This document shows, in pieces, positions 8,983-19,200 of a stretch of DNA of 64,000 bases (within the stretch, counting starts at the first letter, position 1; each line of letters starts with the position of its first letter). The DNA comes from Verrucomicrobiota bacterium (GTDB lineage Bacteria > Verrucomicrobiota > Verrucomicrobiia > Chthoniobacterales > Terrimicrobiaceae). The DNA is taken from NCBI GenBank assembly GCA_026398275.1, contig JAPLTF010000072.1, positions 99,730 through 163,729 on the forward strand. The letters are read 5' to 3'. The notes beneath the pieces were generated by a model. It made no database searches and was not told the DNA's origin. It saw only the letters and a list, made by a program, of their open reading frames with translations. Both the position numbers and the translations under genes were made by a program.

Positions 8983-11202
8983 TCAATCGCTTTCGATCAG
9001 AAACAGGGTCGAAAATGGCGGCATGGGCATTTCTGCAGGCAATGTTTGCGGCGTTATGCTGCCATCGGCAGGGTTGTAGATCTGCACACTTCCGGACGCC
9101 TTGCCTTCGAGGCGGAAGGTGGGCGAGAGCGTCTCGCCGCTGTTGTTGACGACATAGTTGATCCGTCGGCCATCCCGCTCCCACCGGCCGATGAGGATGT
9201 TCTTGTTCTCCGCGTCAAGGCGCAGGCGGAAGCTCGCAGGGAAAGCTGGTCCGAGGTTCTCGGCGACTTGCGCGGGGGTAATGACCTTGGCATCCGCCAC
9301 GGCCGCGCGCACCGCCTCATGTTCTGCGGGCGAGTCTCCGAGGCGCGGCAGCGAGTCCACCCAGAGCACCTTGCCGCCGGCCTTCTCGAACTGCTGGAGC
9401 TTTTGCATCACCGGAAGCGGCAGCAGTTCGATCCGGGGCATGATGATGGACGTGTATTCGTGCGCCCCCATGATCAGGCGTCCCGCACGGATTTCCGCCT
9501 TCAGCACCGCGTCGCCATCCACCCAACTGAAGTCGTAACCATGCTCGAAGAGGCTGGGAATGATCTGCTCCTGGGTCTCCTCCATGAGGATCATCTGCGG
9601 GTCGTAGTTGGCCGGTTTTGACTTGATGTCAATCGGGCACAGCGTCACCGGGACCGGGCGGAAGGTGGATTGAAAAGATTCGATCGGGTAATAGAGGGCG
9701 ACGTTCGAGGCGTTTTTTGCGCCTCTCAACATAAGCGCCAGCCGCCCAACCTGCTCGTTGATCTTCCGATAAACTTCGGCCGGGTATTTGTCCCAGAAAG
9801 AGTAACTGCTCACATGGTTGACGCCGCATAAGAAGGCCACGTTGAGGTAGCGCATGACCTGCTCCAACGTGGCGGTCACGAAGCTCATGTCGCCCTTCCG
9901 GTCGATGAGCGGGTCGAGCAGGCAGGTGACCTCCTCGCGGTTTTGCAGCTGGGCGACGGAGCTGGTCAGCTTCGGCGACCAGTAGGTCCAGTGGTCGCCG
10001 GGATCCGGCATCGGAATGTCGCACCCGGGAACATGCTGCTGCTGCATGGCCTGAAAGTAATTGCCGGAGCAAATGACGTGCATGTCCATGCGCTCCTCGC
10101 CAAAAAGGTGTCCGCCGGATTTGACGCCATTCTCCCCGCACCAGCGCGCGAAGCGTCCGGTGATGTTCTCGGTGTAGATGTTCCCGATGGTCTGGTAAAA
10201 ATGCCGGCGCACCAGCTTGGCCTCGTCGCTCTCCCCCGCGTAGAGGGCGGGAAGGAATGGCATGAGGTCGTAGCCGTGATCCTGGCGGAAACGTTCCGGC
10301 AGTGCCGCACTCCATGGGAGATAGGAAACGCCGCCCGGTCGCTCTCCTCCGGTGTGCCAGATCGACCCAGGGTGCGGTTCGTTGGTGTAGAAAAGATCGA
10401 TCTGGCCGGCGAGGGACCCGAGACGGCGCGCATATTCGGCGTGGGTCAGATCGACAAATTTGGCCATGGCCTCGGGATCGAGCAGGTTGGGGTAGTGCCC
10501 GGTGGTCTTGAATTGTTCCATCGTGCCGCGGGCCGGACTTCCCGCGTCGTTGTTGATCTGCTGCATGAAGGCGTGGAGCGCCCACTCGCCCGGCAATCCC
10601 GTGGCTTCGACGAAATTTCCCTGCACCGGCACCTCGGTGCCTGCGGCGTAATCGGGTTGCCCGTCTTTGACGGGATAGAGCGTGGCGCGGACGAACTTCT
10701 CCGCGCCCGGCGGCAGGTCCATCCGCACCGGCTGCGGCCCGTTGCCGCGTTGGACCAAGGGGGCCAAGACCCGCAATTCAAACTTGGGATCGGCCTCGAC
10801 GACCAAGCCCCCGGCCTGCGGGCTGGGGAAGCCGTTGTCATCGGCGACCCACACCTGCATACCGGCCTTCTTGGCCTCCCGGATGTTGGTGATCATGGCG
10901 GCCCAGGCCTCCTCATTGCGCAGGTAGTTGTGCATGCTCATAAAGAGCTCCACCCCGCCGATGCCGTGCTCGCGCATCTTGGCAATCGGCACGATGGAAC
11001 CATCGTGGCCGCCGAATTGGACGATCCGGCAATCGTTGGGCGGGTTGAGGAACTCGGAGTCGATCCGCGCCCAGGTGGCCGAGGGCTTTTTCGCGCAGCC
11101 ATGGACCAGGCCAGTGGCCATTACGACCGCGAGGCCGAGCGAGAAGGCGTGGCGCGAGGATGAACGTTTTTTGCTCAGGTTTGTTGCCGGGGTTTGTTTC
11201 AT
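8983..11202 (-). CDS. Lipoprotein glycosidase-like protein, paralogue B (GH106-like)
   Basis: A 739-residue lipoprotein with a lipobox GLVHGCAKKP. It aligns from end to end with its two neighbours: FLNPPNDCRIVQFGGHDGSI, VWVADDNGFPSPQAGG, FYTNEPHPGS and the final PPFSTLFLIESD. The central part (GENGVKSGGHLFGEERMDMH) is almost identical to paralogue C, whereas the C-terminal part is almost identical to paralogue A, so the gene is a mosaic. Residue changes such as DENGYPS in A to DDNGFPS here fall at a probable active-site loop and may alter specificity. Gaps of 36-37 bases to the genes on both sides indicate co-transcription. The role is inferred as hydrolysis of deoxysugar-containing glycans at the outer surface or in the periplasm. 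The family call carries the same doubt as for paralogue A. Confidence 0.6.
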   Translation of the reverse strand: MKQTPATNLSKKRSSSRHAFSLGLAVVMATGLVHGCAKKPSATWARIDSEFLNPPNDCRIVQFGGHDGSIVPIAKMREHGIGGVELFMSMHNYLRNEEAWAAMITNIREAKKAGMQVWVADDNGFPSPQAGGLVVEADPKFELRVLAPLVQRGNGPQPVRMDLPPGAEKFVRATLYPVKDGQPDYAAGTEVPVQGNFVEATGLPGEWALHAFMQQINNDAGSPARGTMEQFKTTGHYPNLLDPEAMAKFVDLTHAEYARRLGSLAGQIDLFYTNEPHPGSIWHTGGERPGGVSYLPWSAALPERFRQDHGYDLMPFLPALYAGESDEAKLVRRHFYQTIGNIYTENITGRFARWCGENGVKSGGHLFGEERMDMHVICSGNYFQAMQQQHVPGCDIPMPDPGDHWTYWSPKLTSSVAQLQNREEVTCLLDPLIDRKGDMSFVTATLEQVMRYLNVAFLCGVNHVSSYSFWDKYPAEVYRKINEQVGRLALMLRGAKNASNVALYYPIESFQSTFRPVPVTLCPIDIKSKPANYDPQMILMEETQEQIIPSLFEHGYDFSWVDGDAVLKAEIRAGRLIMGAHEYTSIIMPRIELLPLPVMQKLQQFEKAGGKVLWVDSLPRLGDSPAEHEAVRAAVADAKVITPAQVAENLGPAFPASFRLRLDAENKNILIGRWERDGRRINYVVNNSGETLSPTFRLEGKASGSVQIYNPADGSITPQTLPAEMPMPPFSTLFLIESD

Positions 11203-11238
11203 AAAGTGGAGAAAAAATGGGCGGTGGGCCGTGGGGCC

Positions 11239-13434
11239 TTAGTCGCCCTCGACCAGAAAGAGACTCGAAGAGGGCGGCATGGTCAGTTCGGCCGGCAGGG
11301 TTTGGGTCGTGATGGTGCCATCAGCCGGGTTATAGACCTGCACGCTTCCGGAGGCCTTCCCCTCGAGGCGGAATCGCGGGCTCACGGCGGCACTGCCCTT
11401 GTTGACCACGTAATTGATTCTGCGTCCATCGCGCTCGAACCGGCCGATCAGGATGTCCTTGTTCTCCGCGTCGAAGCGCAGCCGAAAGCTGCCCGGGAAC
11501 GCTTCGCCCAGAGACCCGACGACCTGCTCGGGAGTGATGGTGGCCACGCCGGCCACGGCTGCGCGCACCGCGGCATGCTCTTCGGGCGCGTCTCCAAGGC
11601 GGGGCACCGCGTCCACCCAGAGCACCTTGCCGCCGGCCTTTTGGAATTCCTCCAGCTTCTTCATCACGGCCAGAGGCAGCAGTTCCACCCGGGGCATGAC
11701 GATGGTCGTGTAATCATGGGAGCCAACGACCAGCCGCCCGCCGGATAGTTTCGCGGCGAGGACGGCGCCGCCGTCGAGCCAGCTAAAATCAGCCCCGTGC
11801 TCGTAAAGGTTTTGGATCACCTGCTCCTGGGTCTCCTCCATGAGGATCATCTGCGGGTCGTAGTTGGCCGGTTTTGACCTGATGTTGATCGGGCACAGAA
11901 CCCCCGGGACCGGGCGGAAGGTGGATTGGAAAGATTCGATCGGGTAATAGAGGGCGACGTTCGAGGCGTTTTTTGCGCCTCTCAACATAAGCGCCAGCCG
12001 CCCGACCTGCTCGTTGATCTTCCGGTAGGCTTCGGGAGGGTATTTGTCCCAGTAAGAGTAACTGCTGATATGGTTGACGCCGCATAAGAAGGCCACGTTG
12101 AGGTAGCGCATCACCTGCTCCAACGAGGCGGTGAGGAAACTGGTGTCTCCCTTCCGGTCAATGAGCGGGTCGAGCAGGCAGGTGACCTCCTCGCGATTTT
12201 GCAGCTGGGCGACGGAGCTGACCAGTTTCGGCATCCAGTAGTTCCAGTGATCGCCGGGATCCGGCATCGGGATGTCGCACCCGGGAGCCTGCTGCTTCTG
12301 CAATGCCTGGAAGTAGTTGCCGGAGCAAATGACGTGCATGTCCATGCGCTCCTCGCCAAAAAGGTGTCCGCCGGATTTGACGCCATTCTCCCCGCACCAG
12401 CGCGCGAAACGTCCGGTGATGTTCTCCGCGTAAATGTTTCCGACGGTCTGGTAAAAATGTCGGCGCACCAGCTTGGCCTCGTCGCTCTCCCCCGCGTAGA
12501 GGGCGGGAAGGAATGGCATGAGGTCGTAGCCGTGATCTTGGCGAAAACGTTCCGGCAGTGCCTCGCTCCAGGGGAGAAAGGACATGCCGCCCGGTCGCTC
12601 TCCTCCAGTGTGCCAGATTGACCCGAGATGCGGTTCGTTGGTGTAGAAAAGATCGATCTGGCCAGCAAGCGGCCCGAGGCGGCGCGCATATTCAGCGTGG
12701 GTCAGATCGACAAATTTGGCCATGGCATCCGGATTGAGCAGGTTGGGGTAGTGGCCGGTGTTTCCAAAGCCCTGCATGGTGCCGCGGGCCGGACTTCCCG
12801 CGTCATTGTTGATCTGCTGCATGAAGGCATATAGCGCCCATTGGCCGGGCAGGCCGGTGGCTTGGATGGAATCTCCCTGCACCGGCACGTCGATGCCCGC
12901 GTCGTAGTCGAGCCTCCCGTCTTTTATGGGGTAGAGCGTGGCGCGGACGAACTTCTCCGCGCCCGGCGGCAGGTCGATCCGCACCGGCTGCGGCCCATTG
13001 CCGCGTTGGCTCAATTGGGCCAGGACCCGCAATTCAAACTTGGGATCCGCGGCGACCACCAGTCCCCCGGCCTGTGTGCTGGGATAGCCGTTGTCGTCGG
13101 CCACCCAAACCTGCATGCCGGCTTTCTTGGCCTCCCGGATGTTGGCGATCATTGCTGCCCAGGCTTCCTCATTGCGCAGGTAGTTGTGCACGCTCATAAA
13201 GAGCTGCACCCCGCCGATGCCATACTCGCGCATTTTGTCGATCGGCACGATGGATCCATCGTGGCCGCCGTATTGGACGATCCGGCAATCGTTCGGCGGG
13301 TTGAGGAACTCGGAGTCGATCCGGGTCCAGTCGGCGGATGGCTTTTTCGCGCAGCCCGCAAGCAGGCAGGCGGCGACAAGTGCTCCGAGACACGCGAAGA
13401 CGGCTCTGGGGCGGAAGGATATCGGGCTCTTCAT
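11239..13434 (-). CDS. Lipoprotein glycosidase-like protein, paralogue C (GH106-like)
   Basis: A 731-residue protein. The frame is open upstream to 13689, but the ATG at 13434 starts a lipoprotein signal (LVAACLLAGCAKKPS) like those of the two following paralogues, so I take it as the start. The domain plan is the same: FLNPPNDCRIVQYGGHDGSI, VWVADDNGYPSTQAGG, FYTNEPHLGS, and the C-terminal PPSSSLFLVEGD. It is the first gene of the minus-strand unit C-B-A-sulfatase-GH42. Its promoter must lie between 13435 and about 13850; I could not pick out convincing -35/-10 boxes there. The DNA of residues of about 330-560 is nearly identical to paralogue B, which points to recent duplication or gene conversion. 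Confidence 0.6.
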   Translation of the reverse strand: MKSPISFRPRAVFACLGALVAACLLAGCAKKPSADWTRIDSEFLNPPNDCRIVQYGGHDGSIVPIDKMREYGIGGVQLFMSVHNYLRNEEAWAAMIANIREAKKAGMQVWVADDNGYPSTQAGGLVVAADPKFELRVLAQLSQRGNGPQPVRIDLPPGAEKFVRATLYPIKDGRLDYDAGIDVPVQGDSIQATGLPGQWALYAFMQQINNDAGSPARGTMQGFGNTGHYPNLLNPDAMAKFVDLTHAEYARRLGPLAGQIDLFYTNEPHLGSIWHTGGERPGGMSFLPWSEALPERFRQDHGYDLMPFLPALYAGESDEAKLVRRHFYQTVGNIYAENITGRFARWCGENGVKSGGHLFGEERMDMHVICSGNYFQALQKQQAPGCDIPMPDPGDHWNYWMPKLVSSVAQLQNREEVTCLLDPLIDRKGDTSFLTASLEQVMRYLNVAFLCGVNHISSYSYWDKYPPEAYRKINEQVGRLALMLRGAKNASNVALYYPIESFQSTFRPVPGVLCPINIRSKPANYDPQMILMEETQEQVIQNLYEHGADFSWLDGGAVLAAKLSGGRLVVGSHDYTTIVMPRVELLPLAVMKKLEEFQKAGGKVLWVDAVPRLGDAPEEHAAVRAAVAGVATITPEQVVGSLGEAFPGSFRLRFDAENKDILIGRFERDGRRINYVVNKGSAAVSPRFRLEGKASGSVQVYNPADGTITTQTLPAELTMPPSSSLFLVEGD

Positions 13435-13471
13435 GAGCGGGCCAGCGTAGCATTCCCGCTGCCCGTCGCCA

Positions 13472-13741
13472 TCAATCCCCTGCCAAAAAGAGCGACGATC
13501 CTGCCAGCGGATTTTCCCCATTGCCGAGACCCTGGATGGACGCGGCGCCCTCTTCCTCGACAATCTGCGTTCGGCCCTGTGCATTGTGGAATGGCAACAC
13601 CGCCGATCCGGCGATGAACTCGGGCACCCACATCGTGCGACTCGCGGCTTCCCCGCCGGTGTCCGGTGCAAGGATGCCTTCCCTCGCAACGCCCGGATGA
13701 TTCCCGCCCCGCCGCCACCGGTTTGGCCGGGGTGGCCTCAA
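13472..13741 (-). pseudogene. Possible gene remnant of unknown identity
   Basis: On the minus strand, just before paralogue C, a frame open from about 13741 to 13472 has a protein-like composition in its second half (PEFIAGSAVLPFHNAQGR, then a C-terminal GENPLAGSSLFLAGD). There is no convincing start codon or ribosome site, and I recognise no family. It could be the 3' end of a degraded gene or a chance frame in GC-rich DNA. The 37 bases between it and paralogue C resemble the other intergenic gaps of the unit in length. Confidence 0.2.
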
Positions 13742-13852
13742 TCATTGTTTGGGGGTCGTCGGGCGTGAGAGTTGCGGGCATTCGCGGCACAGACAAACTC
13801 TGAAAATGCCAGACTCCTGCCTGCCTTGCGTGCTCGCCGGCATCAACAATCG

Positions 13853-14000
13853 GGTGTGATCAAAACTGGGTGAGGTTCCAGAGAGCGATGGAAGGTAGGG
13901 GCGGGCCTCTGGACCGACCGCCTCTTCAAACCGCGCCTCGGCCGGCCCGGAGGTCCAGCCCTACCAACCCTTGCATCCAACCTCATCTTTTAATCACACC
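13853..14000. repeat. MITE-like intergenic element with terminal inverted repeats
   Basis: A segment of 148 bases bounded by inverted ends: GGTGTGATCAAAACTGGG plus TGAGG at 13853-13875, and its imperfect reverse complement CCTCATCTTTTAATCACACC at 13981-14000. Inside is a second inverted pair (GGTAGGGGCGGGCCTC and GAGGTCCAGCCCTACC). The same end sequence, inverted, closes the element at 23275-23416, and a third relative lies at 41006-41148. No coding capacity. It sits just upstream of the cassette promoter. Confidence 0.6.
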
Positions 14001-14028
14001 CTCACCAATCCCCGGAGCTGTGAGGCCA

Positions 14029-14057
14029 TTGACAGGACGAAGAAATGTCATTAACTT
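14029..14057 (+). promoter_or_regulatory. Candidate sigma-70 promoter of the Verru_Chthon cassette
   Basis: TTGACA at 14029-14034, a 17-base spacer, and TAACTT at 14052-14057, 78 bases before the first cassette gene. The -35 box is perfect and the -10 box is weak. The same arrangement (TTGACA, 17 bases, TAAGTC) precedes the PEP-CTERM gene at 23444-23472, with matching CCATTGACA context, which raises confidence in both. Confidence 0.5.
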
Positions 14058-14134
14058 ACACCTGAAACTCATTATTCCCGCCAAACTTGATTGTTCTGTC
14101 GAGTTCCATAAGGTGTTTTGAATCCTTCTCCTTC

Positions 14135-14818
14135 ATGAACGACCACCCCATCACGGAGATCTCCACTTGCCTTGGAGGGATCCGCCGGAGAGCTTTTTCG
14201 TTGGTTGAGCTTTTGGTGGTCATTGCGGTGCTGGGAATTTTGGCGGCGATGATTGTTCCCGCGCTGCCCTCCATCCTGGGAGCAAGGGGGGTCGCGCAGG
14301 CAATCAATGATGCGAGCAGCCTTTTGGAGTTATCGCGCGCGGAGGCGATGGCGAGGCGGACCTATGTTTACGTAGGGTTTCTCAACACCACAAATTTTCT
14401 TGGCAACAGCGAGTTGCGGATCGGTGCGGTGGCATCGCAGGACGGGACGGCGGGCACCAATTTGAAGCCGCTGACCCGGCTGTTGAAAATCCCAAATGTT
14501 CTTCTGACCGACCTGAACGGCGTGCCGCAGGCGGTTCGGGGCGCACTGCCGACGAACTGGGGCGGCACCAATTTCATCAATGCCTCGACGAATCGCGTCA
14601 ATTTTTCAGTTGGGGGCCAGAGTTTCAACAATGCGCCCGTGGTCATTATTTCTCCACAAGGTGAGATTCTACCCGCTGCGGACAGTTCCACATTCCGTGC
14701 TTCTGCAAGTCTGGGGCTTACCCCAACCCGGGGCACCGTCGCGCAGACAGCGGGATCGGACGGTGGGATCGTCACCTACTACGGGGGATCCGGCCGAATT
14801 GAAGCCATCCGCCCATGA
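14135..14818 (+). CDS. Verru_Chthon cassette protein D (prepilin-like)
   Basis: A 227-residue protein. The start at 14135 (MNDHPITEIS) places the prepilin signal at the usual distance. The leader ends in RRRA and is followed by FSLVELLVVIAVLGILAAM, the type IV prepilin N-terminal methylation motif with conserved Glu at position +5. Ala instead of Gly stands before the cleavage site. The remainder is a pseudopilin-like globular domain. As first of four overlapping genes it matches the D member of the Verru_Chthon cassette known from Verrucomicrobiota; the cellular role of the cassette is not established. A type II secretion or pilus-like assembly at the inner membrane is the natural inference. 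The stop overlaps the next start (ATGA). Confidence 0.75.
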   Translation: MNDHPITEISTCLGGIRRRAFSLVELLVVIAVLGILAAMIVPALPSILGARGVAQAINDASSLLELSRAEAMARRTYVYVGFLNTTNFLGNSELRIGAVASQDGTAGTNLKPLTRLLKIPNVLLTDLNGVPQAVRGALPTNWGGTNFINASTNRVNFSVGGQSFNNAPVVIISPQGEILPAADSSTFRASASLGLTPTRGTVAQTAGSDGGIVTYYGGSGRIEAIRP

Positions 14819-15315
14819 GAAAACGGCCTTCCAGATTCCGGGGCATTCGCAGGGCCGGATTTTCGCTCATCGAGGTCACGATCGCCTTGGGGATCATCTC
14901 ATTTGCCTTGGTGGCTATCATTGGCCTGTTGCCGGTCGGGCTGAACTCACAAAAACAGGGGGCCGATCAATCGCGCGCGATCCAAGTCCTCAACAACGTC
15001 ACACGTGCCGTGAAGGGGGTGCGCAGTGAAGGGGGCACCAACAAGTTTCTCCCCCCATTGTCGGGGTTGGCGGTGGGAACCGGAACATCAACGCTCGCGC
15101 TTCTCAGGTCTGGCACGCTCGCCTCGGGCAACCCGACTGCCGGGGATGATCAGTTGGGCACGGTGTTGATCCAACAGCTGGCCCAACCCGCGCCGGGCAT
15201 CGTGCCGGTGTATATTTCCGTGGCCTGGCCCGGAAGTGCGCTTTACCAGGGAGGGGCTTGGAAAAACCATTCGGGGACGGTGAGCACGCTCCAATACGTC
15301 CTCCTTCCGCGTTAA
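14815..15315 (+). CDS. Verru_Chthon cassette protein B (prepilin-like)
   Basis: A 166-residue protein with leader RRAG followed by FSLIEVTIALGIISFALVAI, a canonical prepilin cleavage and methylation motif with Glu at +5. The following sequence (LLPVGLNSQKQGADQSRAIQ) is the usual continuation of the long pilin helix. The start codon overlaps the stop of protein D, showing translational coupling. Its length and position agree with the B member of the cassette. It is probably a minor pseudopilin inserted in the inner membrane and assembled with proteins C and D. Confidence 0.75.
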   Translation: MRKRPSRFRGIRRAGFSLIEVTIALGIISFALVAIIGLLPVGLNSQKQGADQSRAIQVLNNVTRAVKGVRSEGGTNKFLPPLSGLAVGTGTSTLALLRSGTLASGNPTAGDDQLGTVLIQQLAQPAPGIVPVYISVAWPGSALYQGGAWKNHSGTVSTLQYVLLPR

Positions 15316-15321
15316 CCCTGC

Positions 15322-16281
15322 ATGCCATCCATCGCCTCATTTTCCTGCGCCTCCCGTGCGGCGCGAATCCGCGGTCGGTTTTCGGCCGCGGGCGGCTTCA
15401 GCCTGATCGAACTGCTGGTGGCCACCGCCGTGATGGCGATGCTTCTGGTGATGACTCTTCAGGTGCTGAGCCAGACGAATGCGGCAATCCGCTCATCGGA
15501 TCGCCAGATGGGGACAGCCTCGGAAGTGCGCGGGGCGCTCGATCGGTTGGAAACAGATTTTTCCACGGCCATGCTCACCGGCGGGGCAACGGCTCTCGTT
15601 CTGGACAGCAACGCGGACAACAGCTTCATCCGATTTATCTGCCTATCCAGGGCGAGGGAGGACGGCACGACGGATCAACCGCGGGGGGCGATCGTCGGGT
15701 ATGGGATCAACGATATCAAAGAAACGATCGGCGGCCGACAAGTGCAGTATGGGACGCTGACCCGGGGGGATGGCCGCGCGCGTTTTTCGGCAACGAATTC
15801 CACCCTCGCGCAGATTTTTCAGAAGCTGTCGCAATCCCCCCCGCCTTCCGACTTTATGAAATGGGAGCCACTGGGCAGCGGCCTGGTGCGCTTCCATATC
15901 AGCTATCTTCTGGACGACGGATCGATTGTTCAGATCCCTCCCGTCTATTCCATGCTCTCTCCGCAAGACAATCTTCCGACGAGCTTTCTGAACGGGCTGC
16001 CATTAAACCCCGGTTGGATGGCTGTCGCCTTCTCCCGGGCCAATGCGCCTGCGAGCGGGCGTTATGTCAAGGCGCTCATCGTGGCTGTTGCGGGACTGAG
16101 CGCCGAGGGCGTCGCGCTCGCCGAACAGGCGGGCAAACTCGGCGAGGTCACGAGCAAGCTGAAGAGTCCGTCAGGGAATGAAACCGCCATGCAGGTTTGG
16201 GAGACCAATCTCAACGCCATCACTTTTACCCCTTTGCGCCAAGGGTTACGCTTTTACCAGCGCACCATCGCCGTCCCATGA
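15322..16281 (+). CDS. Verru_Chthon cassette protein C (prepilin-like)
   Basis: A 319-residue protein with a longer leader (MPSIASFSCASRAARIRGRF) and the motif AAGG-FSLIELLVATAVMAMLLVM, again a type IV prepilin signal with Glu at +5. The rest is an extended globular domain with WEPLGSGLVRFHISY and a C-terminal LRQGLRFYQRTIAVP. The length matches cassette protein C, which resembles GspJ-like minor pseudopilins. It starts six bases after protein B and overlaps protein A by four bases, so D, B, C and A are one transcription unit. Confidence 0.75.
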   Translation: MPSIASFSCASRAARIRGRFSAAGGFSLIELLVATAVMAMLLVMTLQVLSQTNAAIRSSDRQMGTASEVRGALDRLETDFSTAMLTGGATALVLDSNADNSFIRFICLSRAREDGTTDQPRGAIVGYGINDIKETIGGRQVQYGTLTRGDGRARFSATNSTLAQIFQKLSQSPPPSDFMKWEPLGSGLVRFHISYLLDDGSIVQIPPVYSMLSPQDNLPTSFLNGLPLNPGWMAVAFSRANAPASGRYVKALIVAVAGLSAEGVALAEQAGKLGEVTSKLKSPSGNETAMQVWETNLNAITFTPLRQGLRFYQRTIAVP

Positions 16282-19200
16282 GATTTCCCCCGCCAATTCG
16301 CGACCAAAGCATCCAAGAGCGGGGGGTTGCGCTTGTGATCACCCTGGCCATCGTTGTCCTGCTCACGTTTGTCGTGGTGGCATTTTTCACGAAGGCCACG
16401 GCCAGCCGGGCCATCGAAAACTCAAACGCCGGCGGCGTCTCGGCGCGACTTCTCGCGGACGGGGCGCTGGGTGCCATCCAGGCGGATTTGCTGCAGGAAA
16501 TTCGGGATCCTGCCAACTCAGACGCCAGCACCCTCGGTAACTCCACGGTCTATACCCCCAAAACTTCTGCGAAAATGCTTCCGGCACGGGCTTTGCCGGT
16601 CAGCATTCCAACGAGCGACACCAACTTTGCGAGCCTCGTCAAACAAAGCGGGCAGAGTCTCTTCGCAGGAGCGGCCATTTTCAATTTTGCAGCAGGTAAC
16701 AGCACGGCAGCAGCGGCTTCAAACGGGAGGTTGGTCAGCCCCTCGCGCTGGTCGTCCCCGATGCTCACCGGGACCAATTTTGCAGCGAACCAAACGCCAA
16801 ACTGGATTTATGTGACACCAACGGGATACTCAGCCGCGCCCACTCCTGCGACCATCGGCCGTGTCGCCTTTAATGTTTATGATGTCGGGGGATTGCTCGA
16901 TGCGAATGTGGCGGGCTTCGCTCCGAAATCCGGCGGAGGAGATCCGTCGGAAATGCCGGCCAAAGGGTCGGCCGTGTGGGCCGATTTGCGAGCCATTCCG
17001 GGAATCAATTCCGCAGCATATGCCGCCAATGATTCCTGGCCGCCACGATGGAGGATTACCGGAGACTGGACGACGTTCACCTCGGATTCCAGCGCGAGCA
17101 GCTTGCCCTATTATCTGAGGAGCGGCTGGCGGCAGGCATTCCTCGGGCCGCAGGGTGCCGTCGCGGACCGGATGTTTGCTTCGCGGCAGGATCTCATCCG
17201 CTATGCCAAGGCAAATCCCGCGACGTTCAGCGCGTCGGGCGGCTTGATTCCTGCCCTCCAGTATCTCACCGCATTCAGCCGCGACCGGGAGCGTCCGACC
17301 TTCCAGCCCGCACCGGGTCGGCCGACTGTTCAGGACGGCCTTGCAGCCGGGGGGAACGACGCCTTGGGAAAGGACAATGACATCAACCCCCCGATCGTCA
17401 GCCAGGCGAAATTGGGGGGGGCTTTGGCGATCACCAAGCGCTTTCCCCTCTCGCGCTTATCCCTGGTGGGCACGCCGGTCCCGCCTGCGGCTCCGACAGG
17501 CAGCGCCAGCGACATCCTCAAGTATTTCGGATTAACGTGGGACGCCCCAAACAACCAGTGGGTTTACAGCCACGGCAGTCCAAGTTCGATCTACCGCCTC
17601 TCGCAGGTGCCCGCAGATCGTGACCCGGATTTTTTCGAGCTGCTGAAATCCGCCCTTGCGGTTGGCGGGCTGGGCAAGCAATTCGGATTCAGTTTTCCGG
17701 ACACTTACGCGGTCACCCTCCCGTCCAGCCGGCTTGGCGGCGACGATGGGCGCATCGAAGATCAGATCGTGCAAATCGCAGCCAATATCATCGACCAGGC
17801 CGACCCCGACAGCTACCCGACCCGCATCCAATTCAATGGCCGCACCTTTTACGGGATCGAGGATCTTCCGCGCATCTACCGGGCGCATGACACATCTTAC
17901 ATCGTGGGAAAGATGGGCTCCGCCGGCGATACGGCAGGCTTTGGCCCAAGGGCTGGAGACACCATCGCAAGCCCGATTCTAAATGATACCTACCTCTATG
18001 TGACGATGCTCTATCCGGAGCTCTGGAATCCGCACCGCCCCTCGCCGACACCTGCAGGAGCCACCCCGGCCAACTTTCGTGTCGTCGCAAAGTCGTTCAC
18101 CCCCCTGGGAGCGGAGGGCGTTCATTTTTGGTCAAGCCCGGGGATTGCCGTCAAACCCGGTGTGGTAGGCGAGGATTCCATTTACTTCTCCGATTTCCGG
18201 TTTTTTCCCATCAGTCTCCCCACTTTTCCCGTTGAGCGGCCCGTTCCCAATGGTCCGAACTGCTCCGGGCTGATCAGCTACACCGCCGGGGAAGGCACCA
18301 GCAGCGCCAATGCCAATGCAGCGATCACATTCAATCTCGGGGCCGGCGATGCGAGTTTCCGAGAGCCTCGCCCGCTCTCCGCTGTGGGTTACCCTGCGGG
18401 AAGCAATGCAAACGGCTCGCCAAACAATCCGGATATGGCTGTGAACTCATTGGTATCGCCTACGTCACCAGATACCGTGGTGACGATCGCAGAGAGTGCG
18501 GTCCCTCCACCGCTCCATGGCGGCAACAATGCCACGTATCGAAATGCCCTCGGGTTTGTCGCAGGATACACTCCGTGTGCAGATGCCGGGGCATCCTATT
18601 TTTGGCTGAACGTTATGAAAGGTCGCGGCGGGCCGGTCGCGTTCGAATTACAATACAGCAATCCTTCCGATCCGACGAAGTGGTGGACAATCGACAAGTG
18701 GGAAATCGCCTATGCCAACAAGCTGAGATTCATCCACCTCCAATCCCATGTCGCGACTCGGGCTGATCCGAGAACCACAAGATGGGGATCGCTCTATTCC
18801 ATACCCGCTGGCTGGGGCGATCCACCTCTTTATTCTTGGTTATCGGCGACCCCCTACCGCTACAATACCGGCCTCACCGCGAATCCGAGCACCGGCAACT
18901 TCCAGGATTCCTTGTATTACACTGTTAGCCAAGCCCCTGGCTGGACAGGCTCTATCACGTTTTTTCCCACGGTGGGATCGGGTCCGCAGCTCGGGCAACT
19001 CCAGGCCAATTCACTCAATCCTCCCACTCCTCCCAATCCTCCTTTCTACTACACCGATCCCGATGGGATACTGCGGAGTGGCGATGCCCGATATGCCTCG
19101 GCAGCGAGCGCGCCCGGCTGGCCGATGATTACCGGCAACACCGACAGCCGCCCCGTGGTGCTCAACCGTCCGTTTCGTTCCGTGGCGGAGCTCGGCCATG

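Noticed and set aside
7680..13617. Plus-strand frames of 250-410 codons opposite the three lipoprotein glycosidases
   Set aside because: Repeated in all three paralogues as a by-product of GC-rich third positions; no domains or ribosome sites.
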